From Syntrophaceae bacterium UBA7520 (GTDB lineage: Bacteria; Desulfobacterota; Syntrophia; Syntrophales; Smithellaceae): a stretch of DNA of 26,062 bases. The notes beneath the pieces are model-generated. The model saw only the letters and a program-made list of their open reading frames with translations, was not told the origin of the DNA and ran no database searches. Shown one piece after another: positions 1 to 8,235 of this stretch. The position numbers and the translations under genes are program-made. Numbering within the stretch: position 1 is the first letter of the stretch; each line of letters starts with the position of its first letter. The stretch lies in NCBI GenBank assembly GCA_002478265.1, contig DLNC01000002.1, positions 1 through 26,062 on the forward strand, read 5' to 3'.

Positions 1-1
1 C

Positions 2-2797
2 ACAACTTTTGTTTATATCTCAGTCAATATTTCTCAATTATTAGAACATGCGGGCCTATCTCCATACGAACTTGAAGATCGCGGCAAATGGCTTACCCAA
101 AGTCAAGTAAATCGTTTTTACGAATATATATTAATTAATACGGACAACGCTAAAATTGCTCAGGAAGCTGGCCGCTTCGCCGCTGAATCAAATTCATCAA
201 CACTACTCAGACAATACGCTGTAGGCTTTTTAACTCCTTCCGTAGCTTATTGGATGCTCGAAAAACTTCGGTCAACTTTAAGTAAACATATTAAATTTAA
301 AGTAACCAATCTCACTCCTAACAAGTCTACTATAATCGCTACTTTGGAAGATGGGGTAAAAGAAGAAATATTTCAATGCGAAAATAGAATTGGTTTATTT
401 GAGGGCCTGGCAAAAATATTCACAGGCAATTACGCTAACGTTGAACATCCAGATTGCTTTCATAAAGGAAACAAATATTGCAAATACATTGTTACTTGGA
501 AAATAACACCGTCATTGATATCAAAACTAGTATCTCGTTATTTCTCTGCATTTGGATTATTTTCTTCATTAGCATTTATATTTATTCTACCTTTAAATAT
601 TTGGTTATATTACTTTTTAACCATATTGCTACTGTCAATTTCTTCTTTTTTAATTTCTGAACACCTATCTAAACTAGACCTTGAAAAGTCTGCCGCAAGT
701 CAGCAAAACGTAGCCGAACAATTAATCAATCAATTCAATGTTCGCTATAATGAATTATCTTTAATAAAAGAACTCGGAGAGGCATCCGCAAACATTTTTG
801 ACCCACAAGAGCTACTTAATTTTACCTCATCCGCTTTACAAAATAGATTAAACTTTAAACGTGGCATGCTCATGCTGCCCGACCCTGAAAAGACTAAGTT
901 GTTATATATGGCTGGTTACGGTTACACGTCACAAGAAGAATCCATTATAAAAAATACTAATTTTAGTCTTACCAAACATGATTCTCGTGGCATTTTTCAT
1001 TTAGCATTTCACCAGCAAAAGCCATTTATCGTTGATGATATTGACAATATCAAGGATGATATTTCTGAAAGAACTATGAATTATATCAAATCATTAAGAG
1101 TAAAGTCATTCATTTGTGTACCTATTATTTATGAGGGGAAATCCGAAGGTATTCTTGCTTTTGATAATAGCGGATCTGAAAATCCTGCCACTCAAAGCGA
1201 TTTGAGCTTGTTAATTGGCGTAGCCCAACAATTAGGAATTAGCTTAAACAATGCGCGAGCGCATAAAAAACTGAAAGAAAGTGAAGAACGGTTTCGTAGC
1301 CTGAGCAATAATGCTCCGGATATCATTTATCGAACAAATATATCCGGTTATATAACCTATATAAATAGGTCATGGGAAGAGCTGCTTGGTCATAAGATTT
1401 CTGATATTCAAGACAATCCTCTGTTTGGTTTCGTACGTTTCGAAGAACAGCAAAACTTTAAAAAAGTATTAAGCGATATTATAAATAAGCAAATAACCAT
1501 AAGAGACCAGAATTTTATTTTTTTAAATCATAAGGGACTTCCGCGGTATATGACCTTTACCGGAACGCCGGATTTGGACGCGGAAGGAAATGTTATTGGC
1601 GTTGTCGGTACCTTAAAAGACATTACCAAATTACGTAGCATGGAAGCGCAGCTTCTGCAGGCATCAAAATTAGAAGCCATCGGCACTCTTACCGGCGGCG
1701 TTGCTCATGATTTTAACAATATAATTCAGGCCATTATGGGCTATAACCAAATAATGATGACGGGAAGAAAAGATTCGGAAACCCAAAAAAAATATTTGGA
1801 AAATGTAAAAGAATTAATTTTACGTTCCAGGGAACTTGTTCAGCAACTGCTTTTATATGGGAGAAAAAGCGATTCCGAACTAAAACCTGTAAATATAAAT
1901 GAAGAAATAGATAATATGAACAAGCTTCTATCTAAATCTATACCCAAAATGATAAAAATTAAAACTAGCCTGGCCAATAATCTTTTACCCGTCATGTCCG
2001 ACCCGAATCAGATAGGGCAGATTCTTATGAATCTTGTCATTAACGCGCGTGACGCGCTCGGAGATTCCGGTACAATTACAATCTGCACAAAAAATGTTGA
2101 CCTTACCAAAACAGATAGTTATTCTGATAGAACAATTGTTCCGGGATATTACGTCAGTTTTTCAGTTTCCGATACCGGCTGCGGTATGGATAAAGATGTT
2201 TTTCAACATATTTTTGAGCCCTTTTTTACTACTAAAGAAGTAGGTAAAGGCACCGGATTGGGTCTTTCTGTTGTACAGGGAATTGTCGATAATCTTAAAG
2301 GCTACATATTTTGCAATAGCGTTCCGGATAAGGGAACTACTTTTGAAATATTATTGCCTTCCACTGAAGAGTATGCTTTCAAAGCCGCCGGCCAGGAACG
2401 GCCGCAAATAATTAAACGCGGCAAGGAAAGATTGCTAATCGTAGACGATGAAAGCTATGTTCTGGAAAGCGTCAAAGAATCGCTAAGCTCTTACGGATAC
2501 AAAGTCATGACGGCGGACAGCACAGATCAGGCTCTTTCTCTTTATTCTGAAAATAAAGAAAAAATAAATCTAATTCTTCTTGATTTAAACATGCCCGGTC
2601 ATGGCGGTAAAAAATGCCTGACCGATCTGCTTTCCATTAGCAAAAGCGCTAAAATACTGATGACCAGCGGGTATTCTACCGCGCAGCAAATTGACGATTT
2701 ACTGCGAGCCGGAGCATCCGGCTTTATTGTAAAGCCATATCGCACAGAAGAGCTAATTAGTTCCATCAGAAATATTCTTGATCATCAAGCTAACTGA
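2..2797 (+). CDS. Hybrid sensor histidine kinase (sensor-2TM-GAF-PAS-HisKA-HATPase-REC), 5' end cut by window
   Basis: The frame is open and protein-like from base 2, so the gene begins left of the window; the first Met (base 254) is probably internal. Residues below count from that Met. An N-terminal region ending in a Cys-containing stretch (C68, C76; DCFHKGNKYC) resembles V4R-type ligand-binding domains (tentative). Two membrane helices follow (about 93-135), then GAF (165-335), PAS (342-460), HisKA with phospho-acceptor H485 in AHDFNN, and a HATPase with N-box NLVINARD, SDTGCGM and GKGTGLGL. A C-terminal receiver (725-845) has acidic D731/D732, phospho-acceptor D777, T804 and K827. It should autophosphorylate at H485 and pass phosphate to its own receiver; with no DNA-binding output domain, the signal must go to a separate partner. 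The ligand is unknown. The first 1.5 kb is noticeably AT-rich. Its last 8 bases overlap the opposing methyltransferase. Confidence 0.93.
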   Translation, partial: TTFVYISVNISQLLEHAGLSPYELEDRGKWLTQSQVNRFYEYILINTDNAKIAQEAGRFAAESNSSTLLRQYAVGFLTPSVAYWMLEKLRSTLSKHIKFKVTNLTPNKSTIIATLEDGVKEEIFQCENRIGLFEGLAKIFTGNYANVEHPDCFHKGNKYCKYIVTWKITPSLISKLVSRYFSAFGLFSSLAFIFILPLNIWLYYFLTILLLSISSFLISEHLSKLDLEKSAASQQNVAEQLINQFNVRYNELSLIKELGEASANIFDPQELLNFTSSALQNRLNFKRGMLMLPDPEKTKLLYMAGYGYTSQEESIIKNTNFSLTKHDSRGIFHLAFHQQKPFIVDDIDNIKDDISERTMNYIKSLRVKSFICVPIIYEGKSEGILAFDNSGSENPATQSDLSLLIGVAQQLGISLNNARAHKKLKESEERFRSLSNNAPDIIYRTNISGYITYINRSWEELLGHKISDIQDNPLFGFVRFEEQQNFKKVLSDIINKQITIRDQNFIFLNHKGLPRYMTFTGTPDLDAEGNVIGVVGTLKDITKLRSMEAQLLQASKLEAIGTLTGGVAHDFNNIIQAIMGYNQIMMTGRKDSETQKKYLENVKELILRSRELVQQLLLYGRKSDSELKPVNINEEIDNMNKLLSKSIPKMIKIKTSLANNLLPVMSDPNQIGQILMNLVINARDALGDSGTITICTKNVDLTKTDSYSDRTIVPGYYVSFSVSDTGCGMDKDVFQHIFEPFFTTKEVGKGTGLGLSVVQGIVDNLKGYIFCNSVPDKGTTFEILLPSTEEYAFKAAGQERPQIIKRGKERLLIVDDESYVLESVKESLSSYGYKVMTADSTDQALSLYSENKEKINLILLDLNMPGHGGKKCLTDLLSISKSAKILMTSGYSTAQQIDDLLRAGASGFIVKPYRTEELISSIRNILDHQAN

Positions 2798-3635
2798 CGA
2801 AAGGCTTTATACCTTTACAAATCAAAAGCGGCGTATAGCTAAATCTTCTTTTATTTTGTATATATTTAGTAAAATCAGCAAAAAATTTCTTATATCCACC
2901 ATTATACATAGCTAATACATCCGGTGATTTTTTCGCAGCAATTTCTATTTTTTTTGAAATATTAAATACATCCTTTTCCTTTATCTCACCAAAAAATAAA
3001 TTATGCGCCATTAACTCTACTTGTATATTTTCGAAGCCATGGTCATAAAGAAAAGAGTAAAGTTTTCTTCCGATATATGTGTCAAAATTGAATTTTTGAT
3101 CCATTACTTTCATTATCTTTTGCAATATTTTTTCCATTTCCGGAGTAAGTTCATAATGAGTAAGGCAATTATAATCCAAATCCAACAAGCAAAGAGTCCC
3201 GCCGGTCCTGAGAGCGTTTTTAAAATTTCCCACTATCTGTAACGCTTCTTTTCTATAATATTCCAGGACAAACCTCACCCAGATAAAATCAAATTTCCCC
3301 AATACTTCCAAAGAATCCCTGAAATCGTGCACTTTGAATTCGATGCCGCTCGTTTTCCCGTATTGTTCTGAAGCATATTTAATGCGTTCTTCCGAAAAAT
3401 CTATCCCGACAATACTGCCACCCGGTTGAACCATATCATGCAGAATTGCAGTTGTTTTTCCCGGGCCGCAGGCGACATCCAATACGCGCATGCCCGGTTT
3501 TATGCCACAACACATGGCCTGTTTTTTCAAAGCTTCCGGATCGGTCTTTATTTCCAGGCGAATTGTTTCATCTTCACTTTCCATTAAATATGATTTCTGA
3601 GAGGCTTTCTTTCTGGGCAATTTCTGATTGGGCAT
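2790..3635 (-). CDS. Class I SAM-dependent methyltransferase
   Basis: A Rossmann-fold methyltransferase of about 281 residues. Motif I is VLDVACGPG (near residue 52), motif II GIDFSEERI with its acidic ribose-binding Asp, and further stretches KFDFIWVRFVLEY and GGTLCLLDLD match motifs III-IV. The substrate cannot be read from the sequence; the fold is shared by enzymes acting on quinones, lipids and small metabolites. Two Met codons lie close together at 3641 and 3635. The AAGGA Shine-Dalgarno sequence abuts the first but sits about 7 bases before the second, so I chose 3635 (start MPNQKLPRK). The gene lies 100 bases downstream of rmlB on the same strand, probably with its own weak promoter, and overlaps the 3' end of the sensor kinase by 8 bases. 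Family confident, function unknown. Confidence 0.85.
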   Translation of the reverse strand: MPNQKLPRKKASQKSYLMESEDETIRLEIKTDPEALKKQAMCCGIKPGMRVLDVACGPGKTTAILHDMVQPGGSIVGIDFSEERIKYASEQYGKTSGIEFKVHDFRDSLEVLGKFDFIWVRFVLEYYRKEALQIVGNFKNALRTGGTLCLLDLDYNCLTHYELTPEMEKILQKIMKVMDQKFNFDTYIGRKLYSFLYDHGFENIQVELMAHNLFFGEIKEKDVFNISKKIEIAAKKSPDVLAMYNGGYKKFFADFTKYIQNKRRFSYTPLLICKGIKPFVS

Positions 3636-3713
3636 GTCCATTTCCTTTTTAGAATTATTTTCTTATTACATCTATCATTCTCTTTTCTTATATATTTGCG
3701 GGCAGGAATTTCG

Positions 3714-3719
3714 ATTATA
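3714..3719 (-). promoter_or_regulatory. Candidate -10 box for the methyltransferase gene
   Basis: Read on the minus strand this is an exact TATAAT, about 80 bases before the methyltransferase start and just past the rmlB stop. No good -35 hexamer is present 16-18 bases upstream, so this is weak evidence only. Confidence 0.28.
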
Positions 3720-3741
3720 CAAGAAATTGCTGACTGCTGCG

Positions 3742-4824
3742 CTAAGAACCATACTGTTCCTTTATCCAGGATAAATAAGTTCCGGTTCGAATATTTTCTA
3801 TCCAGTCAGGATTTTCTAAATACCAGGAAATCGTTTTTGCTAAACCACTATGGAATGATTCCTTTGGCGACCAGTTCAGCTCTTTCTTGATTTTGGAAAA
3901 ATCTATCGCATAACGCCGGTCATGACCAGGCCTATCCTGAACGAACTTTATTAAATTCCTGCGGCTTTTACCATCTTTCGGTGGAACCATTTCATCAAGA
4001 ATATCGCAGATCATTTGCACAATTAAGATATTTTCCATCTCAGCCTTGCCGCCGATATTGTATGTTTCTCCCAACATACCATATTTAATTATTTTCCATA
4101 TCGCCTCACAGTGATCATCAACATAAAGCCAGTCGCGGACGTTTTTACCGTCCCCGTACACAGGCAGCGGTTTTCCTTCACAGGCGTTGAGAATCATCAA
4201 CGGAATGAGTTTTTCCGGAAATTGGTAAGCTCCGTAATTATTGGAACAATTAGATACCGTTACCGGCAAACCAAATGTCTTAAAATATGCGCGGACTAAA
4301 TGATCGGAAGCCGCTTTTGACGCAGAATACGGGCTGTTGGGACGATAAGGCGTGTCTTCATAAAAATATCCACTTGACCCCAAGCTGCCATAAACTTCAT
4401 CAGTGCTTACATGATGAAATATTACAAATTTGTCTGCTTGGGATTTTGCCAACTCCAACAAGTTAAACGTGCCGATTATATTAGTATGAATAAAACTGCC
4501 CGGAGATTTTATGGAACGATCCACATGAGATTCTGCCGCAAAATGACAAACAGCGTCTATTTCATATGCGGAAAATATTTCCGTTAATTTTGCGGTGTCA
4601 CAAATATCAGCTTTTTCAAAATGATAATTCTGCTTATAATCACGGGAAATATCTTCCAGATTTTGTGGATTTCCCGCGTAAGTTAACTTATCCACATTTA
4701 TGATTCTACCGTCATAATCTGTATTTTTAAAAATATAGCGAATAAAATTGCTGCCAATAAAACCGCATCCGCCTGTGACCATTAAATTGTAAAATATCCT
4801 TTTTTGAGTCCTTTCTTTCGACAT
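3742..4824 (-). CDS. rmlB: dTDP-glucose 4,6-dehydratase
   Basis: Converts dTDP-D-glucose to dTDP-4-keto-6-deoxy-D-glucose, the committed step to rhamnose and other deoxysugars of surface polysaccharides; cytoplasmic, NAD+-dependent extended SDR. Visible signatures: GGCGFIG nucleotide-binding loop (18-24), HFAAESHVDRS (94-104), catalytic STDEVYG (T141, D142, E143), YSASK (Y166, K170), and the RmlB-type NCSNNYGAYQFPEKLIPL stretch. The length of 360 is normal; about ten residues precede the usual N-terminus. An AGAGG Shine-Dalgarno lies about 11 bases before the ATG at 4824. rmlA, rmlC and rmlD are not in the window, so the gene is an orphan here. The upstream palindrome at 4869-4893 may be its operator. 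Alternative: a close 4,6-dehydratase acting on another NDP-sugar. Confidence 0.93.
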   Translation of the reverse strand: MSKERTQKRIFYNLMVTGGCGFIGSNFIRYIFKNTDYDGRIINVDKLTYAGNPQNLEDISRDYKQNYHFEKADICDTAKLTEIFSAYEIDAVCHFAAESHVDRSIKSPGSFIHTNIIGTFNLLELAKSQADKFVIFHHVSTDEVYGSLGSSGYFYEDTPYRPNSPYSASKAASDHLVRAYFKTFGLPVTVSNCSNNYGAYQFPEKLIPLMILNACEGKPLPVYGDGKNVRDWLYVDDHCEAIWKIIKYGMLGETYNIGGKAEMENILIVQMICDILDEMVPPKDGKSRRNLIKFVQDRPGHDRRYAIDFSKIKKELNWSPKESFHSGLAKTISWYLENPDWIENIRTGTYLSWIKEQYGS

Positions 4825-5154
4825 GAATATTTAGACCTCTATTTGATTTATCGTGAACATTATGCCCACAATTGCATTATAGAAATGCAATTGATTAAAC
4901 GTTTCTCATAAACTTTTTTCGTTAACCGTTTATGCAGCGAATATCGTTATAAAGTGGCTTCAATATATTGGCCATTATTTCCGTACGCGTTTAACTGACT
5001 TAGCTTATAGTTTAAGGCTTTTATATCCGGCCTGAAGAGCCTGCCTACACGGGTCATTTTTCCCCGACTTTTGCAAAGTGCTGGTGAAGCTTTATGCCAA
5101 CAAACTTATTGTGAGAAATAAAGAACTGAACAATTAATTATGTGATACTTATAA
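4825..5154. other. Intergenic stretch without a recognisable gene
   Basis: The 435-base gap between rmlB and the VAKKK-repeat gene. It holds the palindrome at 4869-4893 and ends with the hairpin at 5155-5202. Between them I see AT-rich sequence, a weak inverted repeat near 5012-5042, and a short open stretch ending at a TAA at 5137 that has no start codon or ribosome-binding site. I cannot assign it a gene; a decayed gene end is possible. Confidence 0.5.
4869..4893. promoter_or_regulatory. Perfect 9-bp palindrome over a -10-like box upstream of rmlB
   Basis: The arms CAATTGCAT (4869-4877) and ATGCAATTG (4885-4893) are perfect reverse complements separated by 7 bases. Read on the minus strand, the spacer and inner arm contain an exact TATAAT (4876-4881), which would start transcription about 45 bases before the rmlB ATG. 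The -35 region is poor. A dimeric repressor bound here would cover the promoter; an activator could compensate for the weak -35. A short RNA hairpin is the alternative, though there is no T-run. Confidence 0.5.
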
Positions 5155-5202
5155 TTATCTGAGGAAGGCGGCGTTTTAAAAAACGCTTCCTTCCTCAGAT
5201 AA
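5155..5202 (-). terminator. Long hairpin, probable terminator of the VAKKK-repeat gene
   Basis: The arms 5155-5177 and 5180-5202 pair over 14 bp and, after a 2-base mismatch, over 7 more bp ending in TTTT/AAAA at the tip. It sits about 60 bases after the stop of the minus-strand VAKKK-repeat gene and well upstream of rmlB. No clean T-run follows on either strand, so it may act as an RNA 3'-end stabiliser or processing site instead of a classical intrinsic terminator. Confidence 0.6.
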
Positions 5203-5259
5203 ATTTAACTATAATAAATTGATGATGCTTGATTACGCTACAACCTTTGCAGTAAAGAG

Positions 5260-5388
5260 CTATTTTTTTTTGGCAACTTTTTTCTTTGCCACTTTCTTTT
5301 TGGCTACTTTCTTCTTCGCTACCTTCTTTTTTGCCACTTTCTTTTTCGGAGCAGCTTTTTTCTTTGCTACTTTCTTTTTGGCCGGCAT
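5260..5388 (-). CDS. 42-residue lysine-rich VAKKK-repeat protein (histone H1-like)
   Basis: A very small basic protein: MPAKKK, VAKKK, AAPKKK, then five consecutive VAKKK units, ending in Lys before TAG. About 57% of residues are Lys (24 of 42), the rest Ala, Val and Pro. This is the composition of bacterial histone H1-like C-terminal tails (AlgP, HctB type), which bind DNA without sequence specificity. Evidence that it is a real gene: ATG at 5388, AAAGGAGG Shine-Dalgarno 9 bases upstream, a near-consensus promoter about 70 bases upstream, and a hairpin downstream. Lys and Ala codons vary among repeats (AAA/AAG, GCA/GCC/GCG), so selection is on protein and this is not simple DNA slippage. The role, nucleoid compaction or RNA/polyphosphate binding, is inferred from composition alone. 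Confidence 0.82.
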   Translation of the reverse strand: MPAKKKVAKKKAAPKKKVAKKKVAKKKVAKKKVAKKKVAKKK

Positions 5389-5397
5389 TTGCTAAAT

Positions 5398-5405
5398 CCT
5401 CCTTT
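5398..5405 (-). promoter_or_regulatory. Strong Shine-Dalgarno of the VAKKK-repeat gene
   Basis: Minus-strand AAAGGAGG, 9 bases before the ATG at 5388; it is the best evidence that this tiny reading frame is translated. Confidence 0.8.
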
Positions 5406-5454
5406 GTTAATTTGTGATAAATTTCAACAGCAACATCTCTTACTGTTTCATTAA

Positions 5455-5483
5455 ATTCTACTTTATTTTCTCCGGTAGGTCAA
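5455..5483 (-). promoter_or_regulatory. Sigma-70-type promoter of the VAKKK-repeat gene
   Basis: Minus strand: -35 TTGACC (5483-5478), 17-base spacer, -10 TAGAAT (5460-5455). Each hexamer differs from consensus at one position and the spacing is ideal, predicting a start near 5448 and a leader of about 60 bases. This is the cleanest promoter in the window and suggests high expression. Confidence 0.72.
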
Positions 5484-5654
5484 CAAAAAGTAGGTATTTT
5501 AAAAAATATTTTTTATATTATTTTTGACCAAAGATTCATCATTGTCTTATTTTGTCTCCTAATCTCCCCCAACTCAGTTTGCATTTCTTTATTGAAGTCA
5601 TTTTTATAATGCTAAAGAATAATACTTTTTTATCTTTTGGCATTTTTCCATTAT

Positions 5655-6431
5655 TTAAAAATAAGACCTGCCTCCAAGATAACCTTTTGCGTAATATGGC
5701 GTATAAAGGGAATCAATGCGGATTGCCTTGCCCTCGGAGGAAGCATGGATAAAATCTCCCTCACCGATATAAACACCAACGTGAGATACTTTGCTTTTTT
5801 TATTTAACGCAAAAAACACTAGATCGCCTTTCTTTAAATCCTCAATATTTTCAACAGGCGAACCAACATCAAATTGCATTATGGAACTGCGCGGTAGATT
5901 TAGACCGTTGAGCTGATACACGGTCATAGTTAATCCGCTGCAATCAAATCCCCTTTCCAAAGATGTGCCACCCCACAAATAAGGCACGCCGATAAAATCG
6001 TGCGCTGTACGCACCAGGGAGTCCCTAATATAATCGGAACCTAGTTGCTTTTGTTTTGCCGCGGCATATTCTTCCGGGAAAACAATATAATATTCTTCGA
6101 TCACTCCTCTGTCTTTTAAAGAAAGCGCCATTTTTACCGCTGTTTCTTTGCTGGAATAGTTGCCGAAGCGGACCTTATACAAGCCGTCCGCTGCCTTAAA
6201 ATACGTTGAATCAAGACCACGTTGCCTTAAAAGAATTGTCAGGCGCGCGGCGTTTTCCACGTTGGCAAACGCCCCCGCCTGAATTGTATAGCCCATTAAT
6301 TCTATGGTTTTCTTCTTTGGTAATTTAGTCGGATATTTTACAGAAGAGCCACTACCGGCACAGGATAAAATAAATATTATTGTTAAAAATAATGAAAGCG
6401 CTGCACAAATTTTGACTTTCATGGGCTTCAT
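5655..6431 (-). CDS. SPOR-NlpC/P60 lipoprotein, peptidoglycan endopeptidase
   Basis: A secreted lipoprotein of 258 residues: Lys-rich N-terminus, hydrophobic core (about 8-22) and lipobox ILSC with C24 as the predicted lipidated residue. A SPOR domain (about 47-118, GYTIQAGAFANVENA to EEYYIV) should bind denuded glycan strands. The NlpC/P60 domain (140-258) carries C164 in FDCSGL, H217 in SHVGVYIG and H229 in FIHASS, the usual Cys-His-His triad, so it is expected to cut peptide stems (gamma-D-Glu-diaminopimelate bond in characterised relatives). It probably acts in the periplasm during cell-wall remodelling or division. Neither the Met at 6431 nor the alternative at 6422 (MKVKICAAL) has a convincing Shine-Dalgarno. 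It lies 27 bases downstream of the nucleotidyltransferase gene, likely cotranscribed. Confidence 0.92.
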   Translation of the reverse strand: MKPMKVKICAALSLFLTIIFILSCAGSGSSVKYPTKLPKKKTIELMGYTIQAGAFANVENAARLTILLRQRGLDSTYFKAADGLYKVRFGNYSSKETAVKMALSLKDRGVIEEYYIVFPEEYAAAKQKQLGSDYIRDSLVRTAHDFIGVPYLWGGTSLERGFDCSGLTMTVYQLNGLNLPRSSIMQFDVGSPVENIEDLKKGDLVFFALNKKSKVSHVGVYIGEGDFIHASSEGKAIRIDSLYTPYYAKGYLGGRSYF

Positions 6432-6458
6432 TTTAGCAAATAATTATTATGATGCAAA

Positions 6459-7808
6459 TTATTTTCGCCAATTTTCTTCGACAAAGGTCAAGGCTTCATC
6501 TTTTGTCTTGATTTTTCCTTCCAACTGTTCGTTTTCCAGTTTTTTCAAAATCCTCCCCATCATTTTGCCCGGTTCGTAGCCTAGTGCGATTAAATCGTCA
6601 CCCGTGATAAGGCGCTGGGGGTGCAAATCTTCTATTGCCAGCTTCTTTAGCTGCTGTACGCAAAATTCGTAATTATCCAACATGCCATGGCTGGCCAGGC
6701 AATCCAGGCGGTGCAATTCCAGATGCAAATCGAAGTTCGGCATCCGCAAAAATCTTTTCAGCCTTCCCGGCCGCATTTTTTGCACATTCATAAAAACCAT
6801 ATGATAATGAATCAATTCCTTAATTATTTCAAGCTGTACCCGCGAAAACCTTAGACGTTTCATTATATTATCCGCGAGCTTCTCGCCGCGCTTCACATGG
6901 CCATAAAAATGAACGCCTTTGGCATCTTCTGTTTTTGTATCAGCTTTTCCCGCGTCATGCAGCAGCGCCGCCCAGGCAAGCGCCGGATTAAAATTCCCGT
7001 TTTTTTCAGGAGACAGCAATTCCAGCATGATCAAGGTGTGCTGCCACACGTCGCCCTCCGGATGAAAGCGGGGCGGCTGTTCCACTTTCTCCAATTTTTC
7101 AATTTCCGGCAGCAAATGTGACAGTAATCCCGTTTCTTTCATCAGCTCCATTCCGCGCCTTGCTCCCTGTCTGGTGATGATTTTTGTCAGTTCATCCTGA
7201 ATTCTTTCGGCGCTGATTATTTTAATCTTATGCGAATTTTCCCTGATAATGGAAAATGTTTTATTCTCTATTGTAAAATTAAGATTAGCGGCAAAACGTA
7301 CGGCTCTGAGCATCCGCAAATAATCCTCAGAAAACCTGATTAGCGGATCTCCGATCGTGCGGATTATTTTTTTTTCTATATCGGCGCGTCCGCCAACGTA
7401 ATCGATGACTTCTCCTGTTTCAGGATCCATAAGCAGGCCATTAACGGTAAAATCACGCCGGAGTACGTCTTCGCGCGCGTCTGAATAATAAATCTGTTTA
7501 GGGCGACGGCCGTCCTCGTAGATATCATCGCGACGATAAGTTGCCACTTCAAATGTGTTTCCGTCTTGAATAACCGCAATAACGCCGAATTTCGCGCCGT
7601 ATTCAACCGTCTTGCTGAATAGTTTTGTAACCTGTTTGGGAAGCGCGGAGGTGGCGATATCATAATCAACCGGCTTAACGCCGCGGACAAAGTCACGCAC
7701 ACAGCCGCCGACAAAGTATGCCTCAAAACCTGCTGACTTTAACTTTTCGACAATTTTTTTTGCGGTGGATAGTTTTTCGTCTGTGACTGATTTTAGGGCG
7801 CCCGGCAA
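6459..7808 (-). CDS. cca: CCA-adding tRNA nucleotidyltransferase / poly(A) polymerase family, with HD domain
   Basis: A class II nucleotidyltransferase that adds or repairs the 3' CCA of tRNA. Visible: GGCVRD (34-39), catalytic carboxylates D48 and D50 in VDYDIAT, RRDFTVNGLLMDP, the motif EDYLRMLRAVRFAANLNF, and an HD phosphohydrolase-like domain (HPEGDVWQHT then LLHDAGK). The length of 449 is normal for the HD-containing bacterial type. The start is TTG at 7808, supported by GGGAG 7 bases upstream; a nearby ATG is out of frame. Bacterial poly(A) polymerase I and CCA enzymes cannot be told apart securely by eye, so A-adding only is the alternative. It follows the ABM-domain gene by 57 bases on the same strand and may be the distal part of the thiamine transcription unit. 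Confidence 0.88.
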   Translation of the reverse strand: MPGALKSVTDEKLSTAKKIVEKLKSAGFEAYFVGGCVRDFVRGVKPVDYDIATSALPKQVTKLFSKTVEYGAKFGVIAVIQDGNTFEVATYRRDDIYEDGRRPKQIYYSDAREDVLRRDFTVNGLLMDPETGEVIDYVGGRADIEKKIIRTIGDPLIRFSEDYLRMLRAVRFAANLNFTIENKTFSIIRENSHKIKIISAERIQDELTKIITRQGARRGMELMKETGLLSHLLPEIEKLEKVEQPPRFHPEGDVWQHTLIMLELLSPEKNGNFNPALAWAALLHDAGKADTKTEDAKGVHFYGHVKRGEKLADNIMKRLRFSRVQLEIIKELIHYHMVFMNVQKMRPGRLKRFLRMPNFDLHLELHRLDCLASHGMLDNYEFCVQQLKKLAIEDLHPQRLITGDDLIALGYEPGKMMGRILKKLENEQLEGKIKTKDEALTFVEENWRK

Positions 7809-7865
7809 TATTATTCTCCCGCATCCAATTTTTTGTAACGTTTATAATATTCAACAACGCTTTGA

Positions 7866-8177
7866 TCAACGCGCCGGAGATAAGATCATGATTTGCGTGG
7901 ATTGCACCAATTCCTCTGTCGCCTGTCGGAAGGCGTTCATGTGCGGCGCGCTGATATGTTTCTTAAACGATTTGAGGTTTTGCCATCGTTCAATGATGGC
8001 AATCTCGTCCGGTCCCAGTTTTTTTTGCTCTTCAATTTCCGCGTCAGCGTCAAGATAAGGCGCGTATTCAATGCAACCTGCCTCGATATGCACCATGGGC
8101 ATTATTTTATACATTTCATCAAGAAACTCTTTCTTTTTACCTTTTTTCAATGTCACGGTGGCAATTACGCGTATCAT
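7866..8177 (-). CDS. Antibiotic biosynthesis monooxygenase (ABM) domain protein, YgiN-like
   Basis: A 103-residue single-domain protein of the ferredoxin-like ABM fold. It starts MIRVIATVTLKKGKKKEFLDE (first strand and helix), has the mid-region E-x-GCIEYAPY typical of these proteins, then ERWQNLKSFKKHISAPHMNAF near the end. Members include quinol monooxygenases and many of unknown role; no cofactor-binding residues can be assigned. An AAGGAGG Shine-Dalgarno sits 7 bases before the ATG at 8177. It lies 58 bases downstream of thiC, same strand, so it is probably read from the TPP-riboswitch-controlled transcript. Why such a protein belongs with thiamine genes is unclear; protection or salvage of a thiamine-related intermediate is only a guess. 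Confidence 0.8.
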   Translation of the reverse strand: MIRVIATVTLKKGKKKEFLDEMYKIMPMVHIEAGCIEYAPYLDADAEIEEQKKLGPDEIAIIERWQNLKSFKKHISAPHMNAFRQATEELVQSTQIMILSPAR

Positions 8178-8235
8178 CGATCATCCTCCTTCTTATCCCG
8201 ATTCATTAGAATACCGGGCCAGAGTTGAATACGTC

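Noticed and set aside
5060..5137. Open stretch ending in LIVRNKELNN that might be the tail of a decayed gene
   Set aside because: No start codon, no homology I recognise, and a stop only a few codons upstream.
5263..5385. Tandem repeat resembling a simple-sequence or CRISPR-like array
   Set aside because: The 15-base periodicity is explained by VAKKK codons with varied synonymous use; there are no spacers.
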